Assembly (NCBI GenBank): GCA_037349315.1
Contig: JBAIAC010000007.1
Location: forward strand, 52,105,001-52,169,000
DNA: 64,000 bases
From: Chelydra serpentina
Lineage: Eukaryota > Chordata > Testudines > Chelydridae
Direction of reading: 5' to 3'
A program made the position numbers and the translations under genes. A model generated the notes under the pieces. It searched no databases. It was not told where the DNA came from and saw nothing but the letters and a program-made list of their open reading frames with translations. Positions 24,679 through 36,419 of the stretch are shown one piece after another; positions within the stretch are counted from its first letter, which is position 1; each line of letters starts with the position of its first letter.

Positions 24679-25000
24679 CAGTGGTTCCCAAACTCGGTCC
24701 GCGGCTTGCTCAGAGTAAGCCCCTGGCGCGCCGGGCCAGTTTTTTTACCTGCCGCCTCCGCAGGTACGGCCGCTTGTGGCTCCCACTGGCCGCGGTTTGC
24801 CATTCCCAGCCAATGGGAGCTGCGGGAAGCAGCGGGCAGACCCACTCTGCTTCCCGCAGCTCCCATTGGCCGGGAACGTCAAATCGCAGCCAGTGGGAGC
24901 CGCGAGCAGCCGTACCTATCAAGGCGGCAGGTAAACAAACCGGCCCGGTGCACCAGGGGCTTACCCTGAGCAAACCGCAGACCGAGTTTGGGAACCACTG
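24679..25000. mobile_element. 322-bp near-palindromic hAT MITE
   Basis: It starts CAGTGGTTCCCAAACTCGGT and ends ACCGAGTTTGGGAACCACTG, giving 20-bp perfect terminal inverted repeats. The flanks ccctaggc (24671-24678) and gcctaggc (25001-25008) are an 8-bp TSD with one mismatch. Nearly the entire element folds back: gaagcagcgggcaga / tctgcttcccgcagc arms meet around 24840. Confidence 0.85.
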
Positions 25001-25635
25001 GCCTAGGCAATTAGCAGCACACTTTGGCTGCAGTCCCACTGAGGGAAACTGCATTAGTCCTTTGACCTTTATGTACAACCTTGTTTTGTGTATTTAGCTT
25101 TGTTTTCTCTTGTTATCTTTCGTGATCCTGAGCACTGGGTGTCGGGGGCATACTCTTGCTTGGCTGTGGATTCTCTTGTATTGAAATGTATCTTTTTTGT
25201 GGGGAAGGAGTTTGCAATAGAGTCCGTGTTTCCAAAATCTAAAAAGTTCAACAAAATTGTCAAATGGGCTGCCCCATGGGTGACATCAGTTTGTTTTGGA
25301 CATGGGTATTGCCCACCCCAATTAACTTTTAAGTTGTACTGTCTTTTTGTCTGGGATAGGGCTCTTTGACCGTAGCCTACTCCATGGCCCTGGGTGGAAA
25401 GCTGGCTTTAGGTGTCCATGAGGCATAAACGATGGTAACTTTTGCATTCTTTCCTCCTTAAATGCAAGGCAAGTACATGGCAATGCCTGCCCCTCTTCTT
25501 GTTCCCCCCAAAGAAGCATCATATGAGATTCCTTTGGGGAGCATGTTGAAGAATCTGCTGAGGTCAAAAGTGAACAAGTCTGGAGATAGCTAGACCTAGG
25601 ATCACAGCGAAGGGAACGTGGATCAGGGCCTATGG
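25001..25635. other. Intronic DNA, nothing recognised
   Basis: No gene or repeat is seen between the two MITEs. Confidence 0.4.
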
Positions 25636-25760
25636 TAGGGTGACCAGACAGCAAGTGTGAAAAATCGGGACAGGGGGTGGGAGGGTAATAGGAGCCTATA
25701 TAAGAAAAAAAATCAAAAATCGGGACTGTCCCTATAAAATTGGGACATCTGGTCATCCTA
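25636..25760. mobile_element. 125-bp hAT MITE, copy 2
   Basis: TAGGGTGACCAGA termini, in inverted orientation relative to copy 1. A perfect 8-bp TSD gcctatgg flanks it (25628-25635 and 25761-25768). It sits about 200 bp past the donor of the CCDC9B exon at 25968-26120. Confidence 0.9.
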
Positions 25761-25967
25761 GCCTATGGCCTTGTCTCCTTCTGAGCTAGGATAGCCAGAC
25801 AGCTTTAGCCCTGATAACTCCCATGCTACTAAAAAACACTATCTCCAACTGACCTTCTGCCAGAATGCTTTCATGGCTAGAATCTTTCCCCCTCTGCTCC
25901 TCTAGCCCAGTAGTGTTGGTGGAGTACCGCGGTGTCCTTATGACACAAACTCTTGGAATGCACTCAC

Positions 25968-26120
25968 TTTTTCCTTGTTGTCCATGGTGATGGCGATCTG
26001 CATCCGTCTCCCTCTGCGGAAAGCTACCAGGTGGTCCACCTCTTCCTCGCTCAGGTCTGGGTCCCCACCTTGGCTCAGGAGGCCATCTGCACTCCGTTTC
26101 TCACTGACAATCCGCTTCCC
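25968..26120 (-). CDS. CCDC9B: CCDC9B exon, second GKRIVSEK module
   Basis: This 153-nt exon (51 codons, phase 0/0) starts GKRIVSEKRSADG, has an acidic middle (DPDLSEEEVDH) and ends FRRGRRMQIAITMDNKEK. The acceptor is tgtttccag and the donor gtgagt (plus-strand actcac at 25962-25967). It lies 15.6 kb downstream of its paralogous exon at 41745-41906. In the mammalian protein, as I recall it, a GKRIVSEK motif directly follows the ENKAE segment, so both modules are expected to be in one transcript rather than mutually exclusive. No disruption is seen. Confidence 0.85.
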
Positions 26121-27070
26121 CTGGAAACAACAGAGCAAGAGCAACATACATATAGTGACACAAAATTTAGACGCATACCCCTCCTTGTACCAGCCTCTCA
26201 CTATGATGATAGACACAGAGGGGCTGGTGGTGAATTTAGGAATTGGCATAACAGAACAGATCAATGGCCCGTCCAGCCCAGTCCAGCCTCCAAGCTCTGA
26301 AAGTGGCAAATACTGAGAACTTCAGAGGAAAATGTAAAGTTCACATAAATCCACTTGGCATATTGTGTACAACTATCCAATGAGGAACATTTCTTCTTGT
26401 CTTCATTGCTCCAAAACTTGAATATTGATTAACAGCCTTTATAATTTTTATTTTATGGTGAATTATAGTTAGGTGTTGCTAGTTGTATTCTCTTTTGACT
26501 CTTACTAAGATATTTGCCTCCATAAAATCCAAGGGTTAAAATGTGGGGGGCAGAGTAGTGATACTCCCCTAAGCCCACGCACAAACCATGCCCTTGTCAC
26601 CTGAGACTCTGTGATCTTCATAATATCACTGTCCCTCTCCTTTCATGAATGATTTGATCAACAGTAGAACAATTGAACTACTGTTCAAATAGTGAAATAG
26701 TTGACAATGTTGACATTTTAACTCTTGTTATGAGCTTCAGATGACATGGGCAGAGTTATTGCTTCAGGCTATCTGCTGATTCAGAAACACTTCGCTGCAT
26801 CTGTATACATCTGGTTTTTATTCTTGATTATTATCTTCACAGTCAATTTAGCTCTTGGTAATATCCATCAGCAGTGAGTTCCAAAAGCAGTTACTTTTAT
26901 ATCTATATATGATGCATTATCTTTCAGTTTCATTGTGTACCATTTTGTTCTCATCTTACAGGAAAGGGTAAATTGGAGAATTTGACAGGTCATCTTTATA
27001 CTAGTCAGTATTCTATAGGTAGCTCTGTCATATCTCCTCTTAGTTTTCTTCTTTCCAAATTCATCATTTC
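26121..27070. other. CCDC9B intron, nothing recognised
   Basis: AT-rich intronic DNA immediately upstream (gene sense) of the second GKRIVSEK exon. Confidence 0.5.
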
Positions 27071-27073
27071 TAG

Positions 27074-27165
27074 AGTAAAATTTTCAAAAGCTTGTAAGTG
27101 ACTTAGGAGCCTGAATAATGGTGCTTATGCTCCTAAATCACATAGGCTCTTTTGAAAATGTTACC
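27074..27165. repeat. Palindromic MITE-like repeat
   Basis: Arms pair attttcaaaagcttgtaagt/gacttaggagc with gctcctaaatca/cttttgaaaatgttacc around a short loop at about 27115-27125. No clear TSD. Confidence 0.5.
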
Positions 27166-27689
27166 CTATGTCTCCTTATTCTCTCTTCATCTGGATGCCT
27201 CCCTTAGCTCACCTCTAACAGTGCTGTGCAGAACTCGGCTGTTTCATTTCACAAGGGGTGGTGCATGTTCTTCACTGTCAATGTGTGGGGTTTCACTCAC
27301 ATCTGAGTGAACTTGGTGAATGAACTCAAAATTTCAAAACAAAATGTAGTTGAAATTAGAGAGCTCCTTTATAACAGCAAATTTCGTATGATTTGCATGT
27401 AAAATCATAACTGGACCCAGGTTTGTTCAAAAAGTTTGCAAACCTCAGCAGCGCTTTCATTGAATTTCTAATGACACCTGAAAACAAACATGTTTCACTG
27501 TAGCCTTATCAATACTAGGTTCTGCCAGAGGTTCAGCCAAACAGGTGTTAGCCCCATGTCCATGTGCAGACAAGGATTCTTCAGCCAGACCAATTTTTCT
27601 CATCTGTTTCAATGAAGCCATTCAGCATGTTTAACTAACACGTGGTAAAAGTTCTGGAAACTCTCAGAGCCTTTTTCTACATCAGGGGT

Positions 27690-27795
27690 TTATTCTCCTC
27701 TTGCTTACACTGGTTTAACTCTGCATACCTCCATTAACTTCATAGGAGTTACTCTTGATTTACACTGGTATAAGCGAGAAGAGAATCAGGGCTGA
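27690..27795. repeat. Palindromic MITE-like repeat
   Basis: Arms pair attctcctcttgcttacact with its near complement in tacactggtataagcgagaa / gagaatcagg, with a central ccattaacttcataggag. Confidence 0.5.
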
Positions 27796-28164
27796 GGCTC
27801 CCGCTCGTTCTAATATCCAGAGCCTGTTCTAACAGAGGTGGAATTTTTTGTAAAATTTCCTAGTGTAGACACCGCTTTAATTTCAAGTTTCATAGCAAAC
27901 ATTCACGCAGTTGTAGCCTCTAATCATTTTTGTTGCCTTTCTTGGGACTTTTTCTATTTCTGCTGTGTCCTTTTTGAGATGAGATCATTGAAAACAAATA
28001 TTGTATACAAGGTGAGGCTCCGCCATCAGTTAGTTAAACATCATTCTAATAGTTTCTGTATTGTTCTCTATCCCCATGTCAACACAGCCTAACATTTGAT
28101 GTGCTAGTTTGACAGTTGCTGTGAATTGAGTGGATGTCTTCAGTGAGCCATCCCCAGGGATGTC

Positions 28165-28500
28165 CAGATCAGTGATAGAGTGGTTCAGAAGCCAAATTAG
28201 CGATCAACATTACCTAAAGAGTCACAATAGTGTGAATTCATTGTTTCATTTACTATAGTACAGTACTATACAGTATATTCATATTTTAACAGTATGATAG
28301 GGAAATATATATTATATTCACACAGCAAAATGACTGACCGAGTATTATTATTTTGTAGGTTAATAACATAGTAAAAGCATCCTGATTGGTTAATAACTTA
28401 GATTGGTTAATAATTAAATCACACAGTGTTTTAATATCATGTGCTGCAAATAAATGCATTAAAGAGCCACTTGCGGCTTGCGAGCGTCAGTCTGAGTATT
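28165..28500. mobile_element. AT-rich repeat, possibly hAT-derived
   Basis: The stretch contains repeated ggttaataac motifs (28361-28410) and an end reading agagccacttgcggcttgcg, which resembles gagccacatgtggct ends of known hAT elements. Terminal repeats and TSD could not be fixed. Confidence 0.3.
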
Positions 28501-28631
28501 ACGGGTCTATATCTTTTTCATAAAAGGTTAAAATTAATTCAGAATCCAATTTGACCATCAAAAGAACAAGCAGCCATTTTAATGCACAGTGCAAACTGTC
28601 TTGGAGGCCATTGCAGTCAGATATCCAGCTC

Positions 28632-29129
28632 AGCCCTAGGCGAAACTTCCTTGCACCAACCCTGCGCTCCCCCATCCCCCGCCCAGCTAACACCGCCCCC
28701 CAAGCCCTCCCCCCCGCAGCTAACACCGCCCTCCCCCCGCGGCAGCCAGTCCCCGCCCCGCCCCGCGGGCCGGCAGCTCAGTCCCCCGCCCACGGCCAGC
28801 CACCCGGCTCCCGGCTCAGCTGCAGAGCCGGGAGGCAGCCACAGCCAGCCACCCCCCCACTCCCGGCTGAGCTGCAGAGGTGGGCGGCAGCTGCGGCCAG
28901 CCGCCTCCCTGCTCCCGGCTCAGCCGCGAGGCGGGCAGCAGCCGTGGCCAGCTGCAGCCAGCCGCCCCGCCGCTCCCGGCTGAGCCGCGGAGCTGGGAGT
29001 TGGGCGGCAGCCGCGGGCTCCCGGCTCAGCCCCGGAGCGGGGAGGGCGGGAGGCAGCCGCGGCTAGCCGCCTCCCGGCGCCCTAGGCGACTGCCTAGGGT
29101 CGCCTAGTGGGCGCGCCAGCCCTGCTCAG
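28632..29129. mobile_element. GC-rich hAT-like element with internal minisatellite
   Basis: The right end (ccctaggcgactgcctaggg and a terminal CCAGCCCTG) is the complement of the start of the hAT MITE at 4113, so this is the same family reversed. The left end (cagccctaggcgaaac) is altered and no TSD is visible. The interior holds five imperfect tandem units, each starting ctcccggct, at 28808, 28860, 28912, 28973 and 29018 (periods 52, 52, 61 and 45 bp). Open frames through it reflect composition. Confidence 0.6.
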
Positions 29130-30140
29130 GTTAACTATTGAGCCTAGGAGAACTGAATGCTGTAGAGATCTCCATCCTCACAAATTATATAAGCTGTGTT
29201 AAAGGCTCTTAAGTCCTGTGTGTTGGCTGGTTGGTGGCCATTCGGATATCTTGGCAGAGCTCCACAGACAGGAACTACTTGGGTTTATTAGAGTTGGGCC
29301 TGAGCCACAAAGTTCAAATCTGGATCCAAACTCCTCCAACGTTCCCGTTGTCAAATCCAAGGTTTGCATTCCATCAGTTCTATAGTGCAAAGTACTGGTT
29401 TTCAGAGTATATATATACAATGTTGCCCTCTAGTGGCGAGCCCACAGGGACTATGTGATGGGACATGCCCCCATCTTACTGATAAGCTAACGAGCATTCC
29501 TGCACTCAGGCAGTGCCAGTTAGGTGCACCTGCAGAACGTGCTCTGTCTGGAGAAGTGGAGTTTAAAAGGGTGAGACTGGCCACAGAAACTAGAGGGTTG
29601 GGTTTGTTTTCTTCCTAGGAGCAGGGAGGCTGCCAGGGACTGCTAGCGAGCTCTGCTAGCAAGGGGAGCTCAGTCTGAGGCAGTTGCTAGACCATCCTTC
29701 TACCCCTCCTTGTTTGGGGCAGACTAGCACTATGAGCCTGATATGGATGAAGGATGCTGGAGGAGTCCTTGCATCCAGTGAGCTGTGGTGGGACCCTGGG
29801 GAGTGCTGCCAGGGATAAGAGGCAAGTGAACATAACCAGACTCAAGAGCCAGAAAGGACCCTGAGAGTCAGCTGAACTCCTGCTGGAAGGGGACCCAACG
29901 GTAACAGATTCAAAGAGACTACAACTGAACCCAGATTGAGAGTTGGCTGACTACAGCTATTACAATTGCAAAGTAAGGGCATTCTTCTTTAGTTAAAGGG
30001 CAAGAAGCCTGTGTTTTTGGAGCAGAAGAAACAGGGGTCTAAACCCAGCCCTGTGCGAGCGATTAATAATTTTGCCAGTTGTCTGCAGCACCTGGGTTTT
30101 TTACAATAGTGACCAGCCAGGTAGTGCAGATCAGGGTCCA
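29130..30140. other. CCDC9B intron, nothing named
   Basis: No exon is seen. The block 29400-30110 has an LTR-like feel (tctagtggcgagcccac near 29430, long moderately GC-rich tract), but no termini or TSD could be found. Confidence 0.35.
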
Positions 30141-30495
30141 GATTCATAGATTCCAAGGCCAGAAGGAACCATTGTGATCATCTAGTCTGACCTCCCATAT
30201 AGCACAGGCCAGAAAACTTCCCTCAAAATAATTCCTATAGCAGAACTTTTAGAAAAACATCCAATCTTGATTTTAAAATTGTCAGTGATGGAGAATCCAT
30301 CACAACCCATGGTAATTTGTTCCAGTGGTTAATTACTCTCACTGTAATAACATATGCCTTATTTCCAGTCTGAATTTGTCTAGCTTCAACTTTCACCCAT
30401 TGGATTGTGTTATACCTTTCTCTGCTAGACTGGAGAGCCCATTATCAAATATTTGTTTCCCATGTAGGTACTTATAGACTGTGATCAAGTCTCTG
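30141..30495 (-). mobile_element. CR1 LINE 3' end
   Basis: It begins gattcatagattccaaggc and gaaggaaccattgtgatcat, followed by antisense CR1 sequence (gtaatttgttccagtggtta and gatcaagtctctgatttgtc). Minus orientation. Confidence 0.7.
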
Positions 30496-30519
30496 ATTTG
30501 TCTATTTATTCTTTTACGT

Positions 30520-30690
30520 AGAGACTGTCCAGTTTGGCCAATGTACATGACAGAGGGGCATTGCTGGCACATGATGGCGTATATCACATTAGTAGATGTG
30601 CAGGTGAATGAGCCTCTGATGGTGTGGCTGATGTTACGTCATCTGATGGTGTCGCTAGAGTAGATATGGGGACAGAGTAGGCAATGGGGT
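30520..30690 (-). pseudogene. Penelope-like GIY-YIG endonuclease fragment (inverted part)
   Basis: The minus strand translates to NVIYAIMCQQCPSVMYIGQT followed by GQSLRKRIN. This shows the G/V-I-Y ... Y-I-G spacing, the CxxC pair and the basic SLRKR helix of the GIY-YIG domain fused to Penelope-like reverse transcriptases. An upstream Cys-rich remnant (HCLLCPHI) precedes it. It is only a fragment, without the RT, and is head to head with the plus-strand remainder starting at about 30691. Confidence 0.65.
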
Positions 30691-31188
30691 TTGTTACATA
30701 CATCAGACATCAGGAATGGTAACATACAAAAGCCAGTAGGAGAACACTTCAATCTCCCTGGACATTCAATAACAGATTTAAAAGTAGTCATCCTTCAACA
30801 AAAAAACCTTCAAAAACAGACTTCAAAGAAAAATTGCAGAGCTACAATTCATTTGCCAACTTAATACCATTAATTTGGGCTTGAATAGGGACTGGGAGTG
30901 GCTGGCTCACTACAAAAGCAATTTTCCCTCTCTTGGTATTGACACCTCCTCATCAATTACTGGGAGTGGACCACATCCACCCTGACTGAATTGGCCTTGC
31001 CAACACTGGTTCTCTTCATGTGGCAATATATTTATGCCTGTATCTGTAATTTTCACTTCGGGCATCTGAAGAAGTGGGATTTTTTTACCCATGAAAGCTT
31101 ATGCCCAAATACATCTGTTAGTCTTTAAGGTGCCATCGAACTCCTTGTTGCTTTTGTGGATACAGACTAACATGGCTACACCTGATAC
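30691..31188 (+). mobile_element. Penelope-like element 3' part and tail
   Basis: The plus strand continues the endonuclease after the inverted piece: PVGEHFNLPGHSITDLKVVI, then frames break. A non-coding 3' region follows and leads directly into the tail (catctgaagaagtgggattt, aaagcttatgcccaaataca, gttagtctttaaggtgccat, gatacagactaacatggcta). That contiguity ties the dispersed gtggcacctta... tails in this window to a Penelope-like family. Confidence 0.6.
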
Positions 31189-32590
31189 TTCTCTCACTTA
31201 CACCACTGCAAATCAGAAGTAACTCCACCAACATGAACTGAATGCGGTGAGAGCAGAATTAAACCTCTGAATAGCTTGTTTTGTGTTTTATCTAAATCAC
31301 ACAGGCAATTCTGAAAATCCCACCTGCTGTTATCTCTGGGTTCACGCTACTACGCAGCAGTGTTTGTAGCCAAAAATACCCCTATATTTGTTTTTCTGGA
31401 AAAGGTATCATAAAAACACTTACAGTGAGATTTCCTCAGTCACCTATGGAATTTGGATGCCCAATTCTCATAAAAATTACTGGAAAATAGGACTCCAAAT
31501 CCTGTTGGTGGCTTTGAAACATCTCAGCTTTATGTTCTTACTACATTTTCTAGAATACATTTTTTTCAAGCCAAAACCTATGTACTGAGTCTCAATATGC
31601 CTCATGATGCTCCCTTTATAAAGTGCCTTAATATTCTAATTTGGTTTTTGATACTTTAAAAAATATGCTCATCATAATCTTGAGGCATGTATGCATTAAT
31701 TAGGGGTCAGCTGCAGCCGTGGTATAACACCACTGAAGTGAATGGAGTTACAGCAGGATAAATATGACTTACATGCTTTGGAATCAGGAGCAACATTTCA
31801 GAAAAATTCAAGGGGAGGGAGCAAAGTCGTGTCAGCACATAGAACATTGTGTGATTATATTAAATCCTGCAAAGCTGGAGGAGGAGGGGTGGTGGTGGGA
31901 GGAGTGGAAGGCATAATGGAGCATAAAAACCTATGAAAAGCTAGCGGGGGCTGCCCTCTTGCACCATAGCAAATAACACCTCTGCATAGAGTAAAAGAGG
32001 TGCAAGGTTTTGCCCTTCTCCTTTCCCCCCTCTACCCTAATTTCCCCCTTTTAAAAACTATTTTGTATTCTCTTTTTTGGGTCCCCAGCTGCTTTCCTGC
32101 AGGCAGAAATTTACCAGTACCACCTCCTGCATCCCACCACCAACACTCTGCTTGAATGAGTTATGTACCACTATTAAAGAACGCTTCATCCAAAATACTA
32201 GATCCCTTCTTTATCACCATTTTAATTGAAATGGAGGATAATTTTCTCCATGAAGAGCTGCTGGGAACCACAGCAGTGACTATTTCTTTTTCAAAATGGA
32301 TCCATTTGTCCTCTAGGGCCAGATCCTGCAAGGTCATGATATATCCCTGAGTACTATTGGTGCCTACTGAAGTTAGTGGGTTGCTCAGCACCCTGCAGGA
32401 TTGAACCTTTAAAGCGCTACCTGTGGCTGAGTTTCCTTTTCCCATGTCTAGGATGACTTAGAAGTTCTAACTCAGCATTACTAAGCATGGGATATTGCTT
32501 GAGTCTGATGTCTCGCTGGTGGTGTCGGCATTCTCTCAAGTATCAATATTGCCACAGAACATCTGTGCTCCACTGGTGATTAACCTAGCG
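31189..32590. other. CCDC9B intron, nothing recognised
   Basis: No exon is seen. A short 'gccagatcctgcaaggt / caccctgcaggattgaac' inverted pair at 32321-32405 is probably a decayed MITE. Confidence 0.4.
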
Positions 32591-32811
32591 CAGTGGTTCT
32601 CAAACTTTTGTACTGGTGATCCCTTTCACAGAGCAAGCCTCTGAGTGCGACCCCCCCTTATCATTAAACACACTTTTAAATATATTTAACACCATTATAA
32701 ATGCTGGATGCAAAGCGGGGCTTGGGGTGGAGGCTGAGAGCTTGCAACCCCCACTGTGTAATAACCTCAGGACCCCCTGAGGGATCTCGACCCTCAGTTT
32801 GAGAACCCCTG
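32591..32811. mobile_element. 221-bp hAT (Charlie-like) MITE
   Basis: The termini CAGTGGTTCTCAAACTTTTG and CAGTTTGAGAACCCCTG are classic hAT/Charlie-type inverted repeats. A perfect 8-bp TSD acctagcg flanks it (32583-32590 and 32812-32819). Confidence 0.9.
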
Positions 32812-33187
32812 ACCTAGCGCAAGGGATGGAAGTGTAGGGATATTAAAGAAGGTACTGAAAGTGATTCTCCAAGTGAAAGTAACTCCCCATAATTTGTCCC
32901 CAACAATTTAAACCTCATAGCATTACCAAGTAAAAGATCTCTTGGATCCCTTGTTAAACTTACAAGCTACTGTCTGTGTAAACCATTGATTGTATCTGTT
33001 CTCAGAAAGATACTATATTGCTATGAGAAACTTGCAGTTATTTGACTTTGTTCTTTATGCATGCTTTGTACCTAGAAACAGCATAGAAAGACCCCCACCC
33101 TCTTTAATTAAAGAGCAGGGAGTCTCAAATAAATTAGTACACAGCCCAAAAGTGTTGAAGACAGTATGTCTGCTGATGAATGCTTGG

Positions 33188-33761
33188 TGTACATGAATGA
33201 ATGAGCAGGGAGGTGCCAGGAATTCAGTGACCATCGGCTGAAGGCGGCATCAAGTGGGAACGACCAGACAACCCCCGGAGGGTAAACTGGGATCCACCCG
33301 ACCATCTCGAAGGATGGGAAAAACAAAATAACATCTGACAGCATGGAGCCATCAGGAATGTGCCATCTGCTGATTGATTCAGCAACAGCATGATGAAGCA
33401 ATTCCCATAGACTGACATAGGAATAAATCCCTATAAGAATGGCCTCTAAATACTGAGGACTTTGAGTCTCTGGTTCTGCTGCCAACCTCCAGGAGCATCA
33501 AATGCATCTGACAAGGACTCGGCTCCACCCTCATGCCTAGGTTACCTGGCCAGTAACTTGGCATGAGCAACTTCTAAGCTGGTAACTATGACATCTATGC
33601 AGAACCTGTGTGTGTGTGTATGAATGAATGTGAAACTGAATGAAATGTTATAGCTATAACTGACTGCTTACGATGATTCTTTTTGTATTCACAATAAATG
33701 TGACATTTTGTCTTATCCCCTTTAATAAGATCCTGCTGGTTTTTATTTTATTGGTATAACA
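33188..33761 (+). mobile_element. Probable LTR (ERV-type)
   Basis: A block ending ttggtataaCA with AATAAA at about 33692, followed by a T-rich tail that includes cctgctggtttttatttta. This end structure matches retroviral LTRs I recognise from sauropsids. The 5' end is approximate and no TSD is evident. Confidence 0.45.
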
Positions 33762-34143
33762 GAAGTACATTTTGTCACCCTTAATTGCAACAAACACATC
33801 TGGTACACTAAGCTGTGTGGGTAATTAATGAGTTGGAGAATTGGGCTTCCCTGCCCTTAGTGATGCACTGATGTGAGCTGCTCAGCACTGTGGACAGCAT
33901 TTTTATTAAAAAGGCCAGTTTGGTGGGGGTGGGGGGGGGAGCAGGGGAGTCCCTAGTAGTTTTGGATGGCTCCGAGTACTAATAATGAGCTATTGATCTA
34001 TAACCTCTACATCAACAACTCAAATGCAGTCTACATCAGTAGTTGAAACCTGGTGCCATTCAGTGGTCTATGCAAACGATCTCAGTCTAGTTCCCGTTAC
34101 ACAGATAACACCATCACAAATGAGCACTCAGAAGAGAGGCCTA

Positions 34144-34439
34144 GGGCTATGTCTACACTATCGCGGTAAGTCAACCTACGCTACGCAACTCCAGCTATGT
34201 GAATAACGTAGCTGGAGTCGACGTACCTTAGGTCGAGTTACTGCCGGGTCTACATTCTGGGGGGTCAACGGGAGAAAATCTCCCTTCAACTTACCTTACT
34301 CTTCTCGTCGGAGGTAGAGTACAGGGGTTGGCTGGAGAGCGATCTGCTGTCGATTTGGCGGGTCTTCAGTAGACCCGCTAAATCGACCGCTGGTGGATCG
34401 ATCTCAGAGCATTGATCCCGGCTGGAGTGTAGTCCTGCC
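34144..34439. mobile_element. PIF/Harbinger MITE, CTA TSD
   Basis: It starts GGGCTATGTCTACACTA and ends GAGTGTAGTCCTGCC, with flanking cta (34141-34143 and 34440-34442). Long internal hairpins pair ctccagctatgtgaataacg/tagctggag (34190-34220) and gcgggtcttcagtagacccgc (34359-34379). Confidence 0.65.
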
Positions 34440-35929
34440 CTAGGATTGAATGGGCATGGAGAATAAATTAACTTCCCACCACTAAAGGTAGTCCCTCCAG
34501 AATAAGGATGAGACACATGGGAGAGAACTGAGTATGAAAGCTTGCACTGCTGGTGCCTGGGTTATAGTAGTGCCAACCCTGCTCCCACTGAAGACAAGCG
34601 AGCAGGAGCAGGCTTTCTATGGGTATGTAGCAGAGCTCTGCAGGCCTGTCAATTAAGCAACTTCACTTTTTCTTTTCTTTTTTAAGTGACAGCTACCAGC
34701 TGTGCCCACAGAGAATCCCTCCCTGAGTGGAGAAGGGGCCCAGATTTCCCGCTGACTCCAGATGGATCAGAGCAGATTTGGGGGAAACTGTGAACGTAGC
34801 CTCTCTAACACCAAAAGAGTTAGAAAGGTCAGAAGTGGTGGTGAGAGGCTATGGGAGAGGAATTATGCAAAGCAGCTGTCTGCAGAAACCCAGTGAAACC
34901 TGACAATCAAAGAGAAACCAATATTTAAATAAAGTTAACCGATTAGGGGTGAGTGCTTAAAAGTGTTTATTTGATTTGCAGCAGATACAGCACATCTAGA
35001 CAATTTAGCATTAGAATTAAATGTACCATTAGGAGGGTACAGAGCACAAGTGAGGCAATTAAGCACAGCACAGATTATCTGGGGTTGTGAGGAGTGATGC
35101 TTTTATTAAGGAAGTACACAGGAGACAGATCTACTTAGTAGGATTATGATTAGTTTGAAAAAATTACAGAAAATTGACTGGATTTTCTGGAAATGTTTCC
35201 CTCCCAGCATCCTTTCCAGCAAACTAATTTACAATATCCTCATTCCAGCCACTTGATTTAATGTTCATGTGTTTTCTTTAACTCCTTTTTCTGGCATAAT
35301 AGTATTGGTTACTTCATTAGTCTCTTGTTTCTAATCTCGAGTGTCTGGAGGGATCCTTTAATCACAGTAAGAGCTTGCCCTGCGGGGGATACTGATATTT
35401 CCCAGGGGTTTCTGCCTCTCAGTCTCTGGATGAACAATACACCCAGGCCATGATATGCATTCTGGCATGACATGCCCCCCGTTGTCTTTTCCTGCTTAAA
35501 TATAGTAGTGCCCCTGCAGAGCTGCAGCTCGCTCAGAAAATCTCTGCAGACTGTGGAGAGCCAGTTGGAGTATGCTGCGTTTCAACTGCTTTGAGCCTTG
35601 CAGGAGTTAGCCACCAACACTTTCACTTATTCACAAATGTTGGTGATACAGGGCCTGCTCCAAAGCCCATTGAAGTCAACGGAAAGGCTCCTGTGGACTT
35701 CAATGGGTGGAGAATCAAGTGTTGTTGTAAATTTAGCATTTGCAGTGACAAATCACTAAACAAATGAGCATAAATTGGGGTATTATCTCTTTGGCCATAT
35801 CTGAGGCTCTTGAATATCTGTGGTCCAAAGCCTCACACCTGCAAGCCCTCCATGTGCAAACTTCTCATTGACTTCAATGGGAATCTCCCCCACAGAAAGC
35901 TTGTAGGAGCTGACCCTGCATGGACTCTC
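34440..35929. other. CCDC9B intron, nothing recognised
   Basis: No exon or named repeat. Short 'cccattgaagtcaacgg / cttcaatggg' complementarity at 35667-35708 suggests a decayed palindromic repeat. Confidence 0.4.
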
Positions 35930-35940
35930 ACAGTGAAGAG

Positions 35941-36035
35941 GTTTCAGAGTGGTAGCCGTGTTAGTCTGTATCAGCAAAAACAAAGAGGAGGCCTTCTGGC
36001 ACCTCTAAGGTGCCACAAGGCCTCCTCGTTGTTTT
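35941..36035. mobile_element. Foldback Penelope-like tail, 11-bp TSD
   Basis: It begins gtttcagagtggtagccgtg and gttagtctgtatcagcaaaa, then folds back: aacaaagaggaggcctt is answered by aaggcctcctcgttgtt, with ggcacct / aggtgcc at the hinge. A perfect 11-bp TSD acagtgaagag (35930-35940 and 36036-36046) bounds it. Confidence 0.65.
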
Positions 36036-36294
36036 ACAGTGAAGAGGCTGTCACAGCAAGAAGAAAGCCAGCTGAAGCTCCAACTGGAATAATTAACCAA
36101 TAATAAATGCCAGTTATGCTTTTGCAAAGTTCTTCTATTGGCCCTATCTGCCCTTCCCTGGCTTCACATTTTTCTCTGTGACTAAAACTGAGAACATGTG
36201 ATTAGAGGCTCTGCTGTTAGGTGTTTAGTCAGAGAAGCTGCAGTCACATCATTTATACTGATTAACTGCTATATTGTAACTTGTGATGTACACA

Positions 36295-36419
36295 TAGGGT
36301 GACCAGACAGCAAATGTGAAAAATCGGGACAGGGGGTGGGGGGAAATAGGAGTCTATATAAGAAAAAGACCCCAAAAATTGGGACTGTCTCTATAAAATC
36401 GGGACATCTGGTCACCCTA
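36295..36419. mobile_element. 125-bp hAT MITE, copy 3
   Basis: TAGGGTGACCAGA termini with a perfect 8-bp TSD tgtacaca (36287-36294 and 36420-36427). Same orientation as copy 2. Confidence 0.9.

Noticed and set aside
28551..29107. 171-codon proline/alanine-rich frame
   Set aside because: It is the translation of a GC-rich minisatellite inside a transposable element.
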